Shown: positions 7,386 through 15,119, counted from the stretch's first letter. The stretch: DNA of 18,920 nt from CAYRYU01 sp964428355 (GCA_964428355.1 CAYRYU010000125.1:1-18920), one strand, 5' to 3'. Program-made: numbers and translations. Notes: generated by a model not told the origin, from the sequence alone.

Positions 7386-10300
7386 ACCGGTGGTCCCGTC
7401 TTGGCCTGGCCGTTGTGGCCGTCTGGGGAATTCCCGCCCTCTTCCTCTGGTTCGGGGTCGGAAGTCTTCTTCAGATCCACCGTGAACATGTCCTTCGGGA
7501 GCGGATCGATCTTCTCGACGACGGATTGACGGCCTTCGGGGATGGCGTCCAGGAAACCGGTTTCTTTGCCACCCGCCTGAACCGGCTTTGGGCCCGTATC
7601 GAATCGCGAGGTTTTTCGGAGGAGTCGGTCCAGGGAGAGCTTGAAAGATTCCGAACGGAGTTTCCCCCGGGAGTCGCGGATATATTCTTGTTCAGCCAGG
7701 AGGGACGACTTCTTTCGGAGGTTCCGGGATTTGATCCCCAGGCACTCGAGGAGCTGTTCCGATATGTAACCACTCCGTGGCGTGAGGAGGGGGCTTCATC
7801 ACCCGGCCGGCTTCGAGCCCTTCATGCCGACCTTCCGGCACAGACTCTTTTCGACGATGAACTCAGGCAGCGACCGGGTGCCGTGATCATGCTTGCAAAG
7901 CAGTCCCGGGAATTGCAGCCAGATCTGGCCTGGGCCTGGTATCAGGAAACTTCGACCGGGTCCGGTCGCAGCTCGAAGAATGACGGAATCCGTGGGGCAT
8001 TCGCGATTCTGCATTGCAGGCGGTTTCCAGTTTCCGATCTCGTGCACCGGGTCATCGAGGAACAGGACCGACCGGATCTCCAGCTCGGATTCGTCGGAAG
8101 CTCGGGCGTTTCCCTCGCTCCGAGATCCCTTTCGGGTGACGAATGGTCGCGCATCATCGACCGCTTTCCACGCGAGGCAGCGCCCCAGATGGCGGTCCGG
8201 AATCTCCTCGTGGAAGGCCGTTCAGAGAGGGATCTTGGAACTCTCTTCGCCGTCTGTCCCATTCCCCGGTTTCCCCTTTCGGTTCTTCTGGCAGCCTTCC
8301 TCGCCTATCTAGTTGGCAGTTTTCTCCTTCTCCGGATTCTCTACCGCCACGTTCTCTTCGATGCTGCCCTGCACCTTTCCCTCCGGGGGAAGATCGCATT
8401 TCTTTTCCTTCTCGGATTCGCTTTTCCGACGCTCACATCCCTGGCTCTCGGGAAACTCTACCTCTTCGACAAGCAGGAGGAAATCCTTGAAAGCCATCGC
8501 CGGGAGGCCACCCGGCGGCTGGATGATCTCGATTCCGGGTTCGAGCGGTTTCTCGGAGGGATAGAACGTGAGTTGCGTGATCTGTGCGGAAACTTTGGGG
8601 GGATACGGAGCTTCAACGAAATCCACGGTGGACTTAAAAGCCTCCAGGAAAGGCTCTTGTCGGAGGACTTCTGGGTCCTGGCATCCGATTCAGGGATCCT
8701 CGCCACCAGCTCCCTCCCACTTTCGGCAGATCTGATGCGGGTTCTTCGCCTTCATGGTGAGTTTCAGGAAGCCGCCTTGATGAGGTATCTCGAGGGTGTG
8801 GTCTATCTTCCCGAGGAGGAGATCAGGGGCATTCTCAGAGGGGGCAAGGATGGGTTTCCATCCCGGCGGAACATGCAAAACCGCGAAACCGAGCGGGTTC
8901 TTCAGGGTGTCCGCGCAATAGTCCGGGAGGCCATGGACCAGTTCGATCGGGACCGAGGGCTTCCCCCTGCCGCCTCACCCAAGGTCAAGGATATCGCGAT
9001 CCAGGGAGCCCTGGAATCGGGGGGAGGGGAATTCATCTCTATGGTCAGGAACGGGATGGGGACCTTGAGGCTTCTCCAGTTCTACCGCAACCAGGGTTAC
9101 GCATTCGCATCGGTCGTTCCGGGGCCGGATGGCCGTGGGGGTTTCTTCCTCCTGACTTCGATCGCCATGGTGGGACTGGAGGGAACGTATCTCGACGCAA
9201 CCATAGCCAGCAGCCCTTCCGAAACCGGGTTTTTTCCGATCGTTGCCATGCCCCGGCCCGGAGGGAGAGGGCTCGTTTTCCCACCCGGAGGCGGAAACGA
9301 AGCGCTCCAACAGGTGATTGACAGAATGGAACGACAAGGCCAGTCCATCCATTCGCAGGGAATGGTCCTGGGAGGGGTTCCGCTGGAATGCACTTTCCGA
9401 AGGGGGCACCTCCTTCAGATATACTACCTGGTCCATTCCGCCCCGCTAATGGTGCTGGAGGAAAAACTCGATGTCTATCGCAAACGCGTCCGGAACTTCC
9501 TGCTTGGGAGCATCCTGTGCGGTCTCCTCCTTGCCGGGTTGTTCATCCAGCGGATCCTCCGCCCGCTCGAGGAGTTCGATGCCGGGATCAGCGCCCTGAG
9601 GGGAAAACGTTTCCACCATCGGATTCCGATCGGAGGAAACGACGAGCTGGGAGCCTTGTGCCGGGAAGGAAACCGGACCATCGCTCACCTCGGCGACATG
9701 GAAATGGCTTCGGTGATCCAGAACCAGCTTCTTCCCCCAGGCGGTGTTCAGGTGGGAAGATTCTGGGTCGAAGGGCGGAACATTATGACCCAGGCCATCG
9801 GAGGGGACTACTTCGATTTCATTCCCCTTCCGGACGGATGTCTTGCAATCATCCTGGGTGATGTTGCCGGTCATGGGGTTTCCGCCGCGCTCGTTACGGC
9901 AATGGCGAAGGCGGGCTTCACCCTGCTCTGTTCGAGACACCCCGATGATCCGGTCACGATCCTCTCCAGGTTGAACACCCAGTTTCTTCCCGTTCTCAGG
10001 AAGAAGAAGATGATGACGGTCTGCATGGGCTTTCTCGACCCTTCAAACGGGGTCTGTCGCATCGTCAATGCAGGACAATGCCTTCCCTTGCATATCCGGC
10101 CCGGAATGAAGCCCGAGTTCGTGCCATCTACCTCCAACCCCATCGGGGTTTTGAAGAAGCCCCGATTTGCCACCCACTCGGTGAATCTGGAAGGAAACAG
10201 CCTGCTGTTCTACTCCGACGGGCTCATCGAAGCCGTGAATGCCGAGGATACGCCACTGGGCTTCGATGGTTTCGTAGGGAATGTACGGGCCGAGGCCTGC

Positions 10301-10444
10301 TCGGAGACTCCCCGCCTGCAGGGAATCTTCGACAGGGTGCGTGCTTTCACCGACCCCGTCCCCTGGGCCGACGATGTCACCGCAGTTCTGATAAGGGATC
10401 TAGGCACCGCGACCGCCCCCGGGAACTCCCCCGAACGGGCTTGA
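7382..10444 (+). CDS. Membrane-bound SpoIIE/RsbU-type PP2C serine phosphatase
   Basis: 1020-aa inner-membrane protein with the same plan as its upstream neighbour. Membrane segments are at about 7-28, 299-320, 336-358 and 704-722, with two long extracytoplasmic regions between them. A HAMP-like stretch (about 720-775) leads into a cytoplasmic PP2C domain at about 775-1010. All signature motifs are intact: GGDYFDF (807-813), GDVAGHG (826-832), SDGLIE (945-950) and DDVTAVL (997-1003), so the metal-binding aspartates are present. The family dephosphorylates phosphoserine proteins, classically anti-sigma-factor antagonists of the SpoIIAA/RsbV type. No antagonist or anti-sigma kinase is encoded in this window. 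The ATG overlaps the previous stop (ATGA), so the two paralogues are probably made together and may work as a pair. Likely role: coupling an envelope signal to a partner-switching regulator. Confidence 0.92.
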   Translation: MNRWSRLGLAVVAVWGIPALFLWFGVGSLLQIHREHVLRERIDLLDDGLTAFGDGVQETGFFATRLNRLWARIESRGFSEESVQGELERFRTEFPPGVADIFLFSQEGRLLSEVPGFDPQALEELFRYVTTPWREEGASSPGRLRALHADLPAQTLFDDELRQRPGAVIMLAKQSRELQPDLAWAWYQETSTGSGRSSKNDGIRGAFAILHCRRFPVSDLVHRVIEEQDRPDLQLGFVGSSGVSLAPRSLSGDEWSRIIDRFPREAAPQMAVRNLLVEGRSERDLGTLFAVCPIPRFPLSVLLAAFLAYLVGSFLLLRILYRHVLFDAALHLSLRGKIAFLFLLGFAFPTLTSLALGKLYLFDKQEEILESHRREATRRLDDLDSGFERFLGGIERELRDLCGNFGGIRSFNEIHGGLKSLQERLLSEDFWVLASDSGILATSSLPLSADLMRVLRLHGEFQEAALMRYLEGVVYLPEEEIRGILRGGKDGFPSRRNMQNRETERVLQGVRAIVREAMDQFDRDRGLPPAASPKVKDIAIQGALESGGGEFISMVRNGMGTLRLLQFYRNQGYAFASVVPGPDGRGGFFLLTSIAMVGLEGTYLDATIASSPSETGFFPIVAMPRPGGRGLVFPPGGGNEALQQVIDRMERQGQSIHSQGMVLGGVPLECTFRRGHLLQIYYLVHSAPLMVLEEKLDVYRKRVRNFLLGSILCGLLLAGLFIQRILRPLEEFDAGISALRGKRFHHRIPIGGNDELGALCREGNRTIAHLGDMEMASVIQNQLLPPGGVQVGRFWVEGRNIMTQAIGGDYFDFIPLPDGCLAIILGDVAGHGVSAALVTAMAKAGFTLLCSRHPDDPVTILSRLNTQFLPVLRKKKMMTVCMGFLDPSNGVCRIVNAGQCLPLHIRPGMKPEFVPSTSNPIGVLKKPRFATHSVNLEGNSLLFYSDGLIEAVNAEDTPLGFDGFVGNVRAEACSETPRLQGIFDRVRAFTDPVPWADDVTAVLIRDLGTATAPGNSPERA

Positions 10445-10545
10445 TAACCCTTTCTACCGGCACTCCCGGCCGGGGCTGGGCGCCCGGGTTTGGTGGCGAC
10501 GAAGCTCTCCGCGAACCGCCCGCCTTTGGGAGAGGGAAAAAGTTC

Positions 10546-10574
10546 TTGCGTTCGGGTTTTCTATTCGGTATCTT
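10546..10574 (+). promoter_or_regulatory. Candidate sigma-70-type promoter of the lipoprotein gene
   Basis: TTGCGT at 10546-10551 and TATCTT at 10569-10574 are separated by exactly 17 nt, giving a 5' leader of about 110 nt. Matches to consensus are 3/6 and 4/6, so this is a weak prediction. Confidence 0.3.
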
Positions 10575-10679
10575 GGGGTCCTTCGGATCAGGTACAGAAG
10601 CCGGTTCGAAAGGAAACAAGAATTTTCTCGTGAGAGGGGATGGGTAGCCGACCCGATGGGAGTGTTCCCTTCCCCTGGA

Positions 10680-10684
10680 AGGAG
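10680..10684 (+). promoter_or_regulatory. Ribosome binding site deciding the lipoprotein start
   Basis: AGGAG (within GGAAGGAG) lies 7 nt before the ATG at 10692. It selects this start over the in-frame ATG at 10656. The choice also gives a normal lipoprotein signal peptide with its cysteine at residue 22. Confidence 0.75.
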
Positions 10685-10691
10685 CTTTTGG

Positions 10692-13061
10692 ATGACCTTT
10701 CGGAACTTCGGAATCCTTTTTCTCATAGTGACCGTTTGCTGTCTCGTTACTGCCTGTGGCGGCGGGGGCGGGTCCTCCATAACCGCGGGCGGCAACGCAG
10801 CGGGTATCGGAACCCCCGGCAGCGTTTCCGGAAAGGTTTCCGGCGATGGCGACCTTTCCGCGATTCCGGTCTATCTTTTCGCAGAAAGCCAGGCGCCCAG
10901 CTTGCCCGGCCTCGGGGGAACCACCCCGGCCGATATCCCGGGCCAGTTCTATTCGACTTTGACCGATGCTGACGGGAACTTCGTTTTCCCTGAAGTGGTC
11001 GAAGGAAACTACAACGCAATCGCCCAGGCGGACCGTTTCCGAAGCGCAATCCACAGGAAACTTGGTGTGATCAGGGCCAACACGATCACGGTCAATCTCA
11101 CATTGACCGCTACCGGCGAAATCTCAGGGAAGGTTCTTGCTCCCCAAGGGGCCAACCTCCTTGGAATCCTGGCCTTCATCCCGGGAACCTCTTTCGGGGC
11201 CTTCGCCGATGCTACCGGAAGCTACCGGATCATCGGAGTCCCCGTGGGATCCTACTCACTGACCTTTTCCGGATCGGGATTTCTGTTCCATGTGGGTGAT
11301 CCGATCGTCGTCACGGCCGGGAAGATCGCCTCGGTCCCTGATGTCACTCTCGCCTTCGGCTCTTCCTTCATGGTCTCGATTTCCGGCCAGAACCTTCTCA
11401 AAGGCAACGGAGCGGGGGTTTTCCAGAGCAAGATCGTCGGTTCCGGAGTCGGGCCCTACACCTACGCATGGACGGCAACCACGGGGGCCTTCCTCAACTC
11501 GACCGCGGCGGACGCCAACTGGACCGCTCCCGCCGATCTCAACGGCACCGTCGAGCTGGTGTGCAAGGTAACCGATTTCGCCGGAGCGAGCGCTACGGGG
11601 AAGATCCTTGTGGAAGTCTCCAACCTTCCCAATGTTCCGCCCCAGGCTTCCCTGCTCGGGCCCTCCGTAGTGTTGATCGGAAGCGCGGCCAGATTCATCA
11701 CCGCCGCGTACGATCCAGAAGGGGCTCTGCTCTCCTTCCAGTGGATCGCCACGGGCGGGACCTTCCTCGCTCCGGCCGCAAACCAGACCGATTGGACTCC
11801 CCCGACCGCGACCGGAAATCACCTCATCCAGTGTCATGTCACAGACGCCCAGGGAGCGATGACTATCGTGAGCCTCGAGGTCGCCGTAAAATCCCCCATT
11901 CTGTTCAACTATTGGCAAAAGTGCGTTGGAGGCTCCGGGGAGGACACTGCATACGCATGTTCCGCCATGACCCCTTCGGGATTCTACGTCGTGGGTGACT
12001 CGAGCTCTCTGAGTGTCCTGGGGTCGGCCAACCACGGAGACATCGATGTCATGCTCGTTAAGATGAGCCCTTCCGGAAACGTCGATTGGGCAAAGCTCTT
12101 CGGAGGAACCGGGGCCGACCACGGAATGTCCGTCAAGATGACTCCCGACGGCGGTTGCATCGTGGCCGGATACACCAACTCCAGTGGGACCGGGGACGTG
12201 GGAACGGGATCCGGCGCGATCGACACCTGGATCCTGAAAGTCGATTCCGCCGGCAACAAAGAGTGGAACCTCGTTTTCGGATACAATTCGACGAGCAACG
12301 ACTATGGGATGGATGTATCGATCGCGGCCAACGGTAACTACTATGTTGCCGGCGGATACTCCGGAGGGACTTCCTACACTTCCATGAGGGTTTCGGAAAT
12401 CTCTCCAGCCGGAAAGATTCTCAATACCTTCACGAACACCAATGCGATCCAGGGGGAAATAGGTCGGGCAGTCACGACACTGACCGGTGGAGGGCTGATC
12501 GTTGGGCAGGGAACTAGCAACTCGTATTATCGGATTTTCAAGTTGAGTTCAAGCGGAGGCCTGATCTGGTGGAAGGGGGCAGCTCCCGTGATCCTGGGGA
12601 CAACAGAAGACCGATACAGCCCCAACTCCATCGAACAGACGAGTGATACCGGCTGCATCATCGCTGGTTTCGGGTCCACCTCCTCCGAGGAGAACGGGTT
12701 CCTCCAGAAGTTCGATTCCAACGGGACCTCCGAATGGACCAAATCCTTCGGCACCCAGTCCTACAACGACCAGCTTCGGAGCGCCCTCCCGACCCCCGAA
12801 GGGGAGATCCTCGTCGCCGGTTACGGGAACATGCCTGCGAGCGGAACCGCCGGTGTCGACGGTTACGTCGCCCGCTACACGAACTCGGGAACTCTCCTCT
12901 GGGAGCGTTTCGAGGGTTCGACCTTCACAGACCGGGTGATGGGGATGGCTCTTGCCGAAAACCAGGGGTTCGTCCTGGTCGGTGATTCGAACTCCTCTAC
13001 CGGTCTCGCCACCGGAAACAACGGCGGGACAGACTTCTGGATCACCCGCTGGGGTTACTGA
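10692..13061 (+). CDS. Lipoprotein with Ig/PKD-like and beta-propeller-like repeats
   Basis: 789-aa exported protein. The N terminus is a type II signal peptide with lipobox VTAC, Cys22 being lipidated, followed by a Gly/Ser tether. Residues about 43-110 and 143-215 resemble carboxypeptidase-regulatory-like folds (SVSGKVSG, GEISGKV, then GSYRIIGVPVGSY). Residues about 226-311 and 314-399 are two Ig/PKD-like domains with repeated cores (YAWTATTGAFL and FQWIATGGTFL; WTAPADLNG and WTPPTATGNH; then CKVTD and CHVTD). Residues about 407-789 hold six to seven repeats of the pattern W-x-K-x-FGG-x-G-x-D then DGG-x-IVAGY-x-S then D-x-W-I-x-K, as in delta-60/beta-propeller proteins. No catalytic motif is visible. 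It is probably anchored in the outer membrane and used for binding or scaffolding. The gene stands alone, converging on the basic-protein gene. Confidence 0.85.
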   Translation: MTFRNFGILFLIVTVCCLVTACGGGGGSSITAGGNAAGIGTPGSVSGKVSGDGDLSAIPVYLFAESQAPSLPGLGGTTPADIPGQFYSTLTDADGNFVFPEVVEGNYNAIAQADRFRSAIHRKLGVIRANTITVNLTLTATGEISGKVLAPQGANLLGILAFIPGTSFGAFADATGSYRIIGVPVGSYSLTFSGSGFLFHVGDPIVVTAGKIASVPDVTLAFGSSFMVSISGQNLLKGNGAGVFQSKIVGSGVGPYTYAWTATTGAFLNSTAADANWTAPADLNGTVELVCKVTDFAGASATGKILVEVSNLPNVPPQASLLGPSVVLIGSAARFITAAYDPEGALLSFQWIATGGTFLAPAANQTDWTPPTATGNHLIQCHVTDAQGAMTIVSLEVAVKSPILFNYWQKCVGGSGEDTAYACSAMTPSGFYVVGDSSSLSVLGSANHGDIDVMLVKMSPSGNVDWAKLFGGTGADHGMSVKMTPDGGCIVAGYTNSSGTGDVGTGSGAIDTWILKVDSAGNKEWNLVFGYNSTSNDYGMDVSIAANGNYYVAGGYSGGTSYTSMRVSEISPAGKILNTFTNTNAIQGEIGRAVTTLTGGGLIVGQGTSNSYYRIFKLSSSGGLIWWKGAAPVILGTTEDRYSPNSIEQTSDTGCIIAGFGSTSSEENGFLQKFDSNGTSEWTKSFGTQSYNDQLRSALPTPEGEILVAGYGNMPASGTAGVDGYVARYTNSGTLLWERFEGSTFTDRVMGMALAENQGFVLVGDSNSSTGLATGNNGGTDFWITRWGY

Positions 13062-13067
13062 GAAAGG

Positions 13068-13110
13068 GGGACACCCGACCAGTTTTGCTGCAAAACTGGT
13101 CGGGTGTCCC
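13068..13110. repeat. Perfect palindrome with 20-bp arms and 3-nt loop
   Basis: The left arm begins GGGACACCCGACC and the right arm ends GGTCGGGTGTCCC; all 20 base pairs match and the loop is CTG (13088-13090). It begins 6 nt after the lipoprotein stop. Neither side has a proper T-run, so it is not a textbook intrinsic terminator, although it may halt transcription or protect the 3' end. The GGGACACC ends and perfect symmetry look like a dispersed REP/MITE-type element, which needs genome-wide counting to establish. Confidence 0.85.
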
Positions 13111-13114
13111 TCTC

Positions 13115-13147
13115 CCAAAAGAAAACCGGCCCCACGAGGGGGCCGGT
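13115..13147 (-). terminator. Intrinsic terminator of the basic-protein gene
   Basis: On the minus strand a 9-bp GC-rich stem (ACCGGCCCC pairing with GGGGCCGGT, 13125-13133 with 13139-13147, 5-nt loop) is followed by TTTTCTTTT. It starts 13 nt after the stop of the minus-strand gene ending at 13161. Read from the plus strand it lacks a T-run. Confidence 0.8.
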
Positions 13148-13160
13148 CGTTCGGACTGGT

Positions 13161-13577
13161 TTACTGGGGCATCGCGGAGTCCGCCCCCGTGGGAGCCGGG
13201 GCAGGAGCGGGACCGGGGCCGGCGGAGGGTTTCGAGCGCTTCCGGTTGTAGCGGAAATGGCCGGAGGTGTGATGCTTGTTGCCCTTCTTGTAGTGCCCTT
13301 TGACCCAGACCTGCTTGGGCCGCTTGCCGGTGATGGCGCGTTTCGCATTCACGGCACCGTCCATGATCTTGTTCTGGACGGCACAGCCGCTACGGACGAT
13401 TGCCCTGCGGGTCTTCTTGATCGTCCTCTTCACCTTGCGCTTGATGGCGCGTTTGACCCGGGTGAAGAATCCGACCTTCTTCCGAGACTTGGCGTCAGCC
13501 GGCTTGTTGGCCGAGGGCATGAACAACCCAAGGCCTACGAGCACACACACCAGGATTTTCGCTACCTTGCTCATCAT
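13161..13577 (-). CDS. Small, extremely basic exported protein
   Basis: 138 aa (ATG at 13577; a second ATG at 13574 is also possible), not assigned to a family. GGGAG lies 7 nt upstream. Residues 1 to about 29 form a signal peptide (KVAKILVCVLVGLGLFM core, probable cleavage near ADA). Residues 30-116 contain 32 Lys/Arg against one acidic residue, arranged as amphipathic-looking helices (VKRAIKRKVKRTIKK at 41-55). A His/aromatic motif follows, WVKGHYKKGNKHHTSGHFR (91-109), loosely like the WVxGHY repeats of some periplasmic proteins. The tail is PAPAPAP. Possible roles include binding LPS, DNA or another polyanion outside the membrane, or acting as an antimicrobial peptide precursor; none can be proved here. 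It has its own promoter and terminator, so it is monocistronic. Confidence 0.75.
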   Translation of the reverse strand: MMSKVAKILVCVLVGLGLFMPSANKPADAKSRKKVGFFTRVKRAIKRKVKRTIKKTRRAIVRSGCAVQNKIMDGAVNAKRAITGKRPKQVWVKGHYKKGNKHHTSGHFRYNRKRSKPSAGPGPAPAPAPTGADSAMPQ

Positions 13578-13623
13578 GATTACTCTCCCGTTTTTCTAAA
13601 TGGAATGTTTCCTTGACAACTTC

Positions 13624-13655
13624 ATTATAACAATCGAAGGGGGGGGGTGTGTCAA
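13624..13655 (-). promoter_or_regulatory. Promoter of the basic-protein gene with G-run in its spacer
   Basis: On the minus strand, a perfect TTGACA (13650-13655) and a perfect TATAAT (13624-13629) are separated by 20 nt, which includes a 9-nt homopolymer (G on the plus strand, 13639-13647). The transcript would start near 13617, about 40 nt before the ATG. A weaker alternative -10, TGTTAT at 13627-13632, gives the standard 17-nt spacing. Confidence 0.65.
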
Positions 13656-13725
13656 ATTTTGAAAAAAATGTGTACCCCCACCAGTTTGCCTGCCTGAGGG
13701 GTTGGGCTGCCATAAGCCGACAGGT

Positions 13726-13739
13726 TGAAAACGTTTTCA
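13726..13739. promoter_or_regulatory. LacI-family-type operator palindrome
   Basis: TGAAAACGTTTTCA is a perfect 14-bp palindrome with the central CG typical of LacI/GalR/CcpA-family operators. It lies 37 nt beyond the gmhB stop and about 70 nt upstream of the -35 box of the basic-protein gene. No LacI-family gene is present in the window. A role as a gmhB terminator is unlikely because no T-run follows. Confidence 0.45.
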
Positions 13740-13776
13740 CCGTTTTACATGCCTTTCCGTGGTTTGCACTTTTCGT

Positions 13777-14388
13777 TCAACGGCGGATTTTGGTTTTCCG
13801 GTCCTTCTCCAGAATCACGGAAACGGCTTCGTTCAGATTCCCTACCATGGAAACTTCTTCGATTCTTCCGGATGGCGTGTCGGTGATCAGAAGGGGAGCT
13901 ACCCCCGCCCCCCTTGCTGCCATCGCGTCGGTCATCTTGTCCCCCACCGCGAATGACCATTCCGGGGCGATGTTCAGCTCCGAGATGGCCCTAAGAAAAA
14001 GGCCTGGAAGAGGCTTCCTGCATGAGCAGGGAGGAGCACCGGGGTGGACCGGGAACTCCGGGTGGTGTGGGCAGAAGTAGATCGAGTCGAACCTTCCCCC
14101 ATCCCTGTCGAGTTCCGCCTGCATCTTGAGATGGATCTTTTCCAGGCTTTCGGGTGTGATCAACCCTCTGGCGATTCCCGACTGATTGGTGATCAGGACC
14201 AGGACAAAGCCCGCCTTCCGAAGCCGGGCCAAGGCCTTTCCTACCCCCGGGAAAAGATTGAAGTCCTCGGGTTTCGAGATGTAACCCGGATCGGGATTGA
14301 GTGTTCCATCCCGGTCGAGAAAGACAGCCTTGCGGGGTTTCGTCTTCCCCTCAGGGTTTTCCCGCGGGGTTTCCGTTTTCCCAGGCAT
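13777..14388 (-). CDS. gmhB: D-glycero-D-manno-heptose 1,7-bisphosphate 7-phosphatase
   Basis: 203-aa HAD-superfamily phosphatase that removes the 7-phosphate of heptose bisphosphate in ADP-heptose synthesis. The nucleophile and acid/base aspartates are Asp25 and Asp27 in FLDRDGTLN. TNQSGIARG (67-75) carries the second HAD motif. The zinc-binding ligands known from E. coli GmhB are present as CPH (Cys106, His108) and CSC (Cys121, Cys123), followed by RKP. GDKMTD (149-154) supplies the magnesium-binding motif. Length is close to the family norm of about 190, with an extra Lys/Glu-rich N-terminal stretch of about 17 residues. The ATG overlaps the stop of the upstream SDR gene by one nucleotide (TGATG), indicating coupled translation. 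Anomer preference cannot be told. It is the last gene of the operon with the heptosyltransferase-like gene. Confidence 0.92.
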   Translation of the reverse strand: MPGKTETPRENPEGKTKPRKAVFLDRDGTLNPDPGYISKPEDFNLFPGVGKALARLRKAGFVLVLITNQSGIARGLITPESLEKIHLKMQAELDRDGGRFDSIYFCPHHPEFPVHPGAPPCSCRKPLPGLFLRAISELNIAPEWSFAVGDKMTDAMAARGAGVAPLLITDTPSGRIEEVSMVGNLNEAVSVILEKDRKTKIRR

Positions 14389-15110
14389 CAGAAAAATGCC
14401 TCCGCATCGTCCTGGGGATTGAAGCCCAACTCCTTCCGGGTTTCGTTAAGATCGAAAACGGGGTGGCCATTGGCGCTTACCGCGAATGCCGCGAGAAAGT
14501 CCCTGTCGATGGCGATCGCCTTCTTGAAAGCCTGGACGAGATCCCTGTGGCTGCAGAAGACCGCCCTCATGTATGCTCCGCCATAGGCGGCAGGGTCGTC
14601 TTCGGGAACCGTCCAGCCGATCCGCAACGCCGCGAACTGGACTCCAAGATGTGAGAGGTGGAGGCCTACCGTCTCGCCGAATACTTTCGACTGTCCATAG
14701 AGGCATCTTGGAGAGGGTGGTCGATCCAGGGAAATGAGAGATTTCGAACGACCCGAGAGAACGAGCCCGATTTCGGCTTCGTGGTAGAAGTTCGAGCTCG
14801 CGAAAACGATCTTCCTGACCCCGGCCTTCTTTGCCTCCTCAAAAACGTAGCTGGTCGCGGTGAAATTGTTCCGCAAGGTAGAAGCGGCGGGGGCATTCGG
14901 ACTCGGGTCCCCGGCCAGGTGCAGCAAGGCATCCAGGCCGTCGAAAACCCCGTTCAGTTTCTCCCGGATTCCAAAATCGATCTCGATGGCTTTTCCCTCC
15001 GGGTCCGGGATCTTTTTCTTGTCGAAAAGGGTCAGGTCGAAGTCCTTTGCAAGTCCCTTTCGGAGTGTTGTTCCGACGTTTCCGGCGGCTCCGGTGATTC
15101 CGATCTTCAT
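14388..15110 (-). CDS. NAD-dependent SDR, uronate-dehydrogenase/epimerase-like
   Basis: 240-aa extended short-chain dehydrogenase. Start taken at 15110 because MKIGITGAAG begins the Rossmann fold directly and AGGAG (15120-15124 on the minus strand) lies 9 nt upstream; an upstream in-frame start at 15149 would add 13 residues with no family likeness. TGAAGNVG at 6-13 binds the dinucleotide, FASSN at 103-107 carries the catalytic Ser region, and YGQSK (138-142) is the Tyr-Lys pair. Overall pattern and short length resemble uronate dehydrogenases and related sugar-nucleotide epimerases. It lies 58 nt downstream of the GT9 gene and overlaps gmhB by one base, so it probably modifies a sugar for the same glycan. 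It does not look like HldD, the usual ADP-heptose epimerase, which is about 310 aa. Confidence 0.8.
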   Translation of the reverse strand: MKIGITGAAGNVGTTLRKGLAKDFDLTLFDKKKIPDPEGKAIEIDFGIREKLNGVFDGLDALLHLAGDPSPNAPAASTLRNNFTATSYVFEEAKKAGVRKIVFASSNFYHEAEIGLVLSGRSKSLISLDRPPSPRCLYGQSKVFGETVGLHLSHLGVQFAALRIGWTVPEDDPAAYGGAYMRAVFCSHRDLVQAFKKAIAIDRDFLAAFAVSANGHPVFDLNETRKELGFNPQDDAEAFF

Positions 15111-15119
15111 GAGCTGGTA

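Larger units (their letters stand above)
10445..10691 (+). other. Intergenic leader before the lipoprotein gene
   Basis: 247 nt between the phosphatase operon and the lipoprotein gene. Just after the phosphatase stop there is a G/C-rich stretch containing the palindrome CCCGGCCGGG, with no clear T-run, so a terminator is possible but not convincing. No RNA gene or conserved fold was recognised. Confidence 0.4.

Noticed and set aside
13649..14080. 143-codon plus-strand frame opposite gmhB
   Set aside because: It is antisense to a gene with full HAD and zinc-binding motifs and has no signature of its own.
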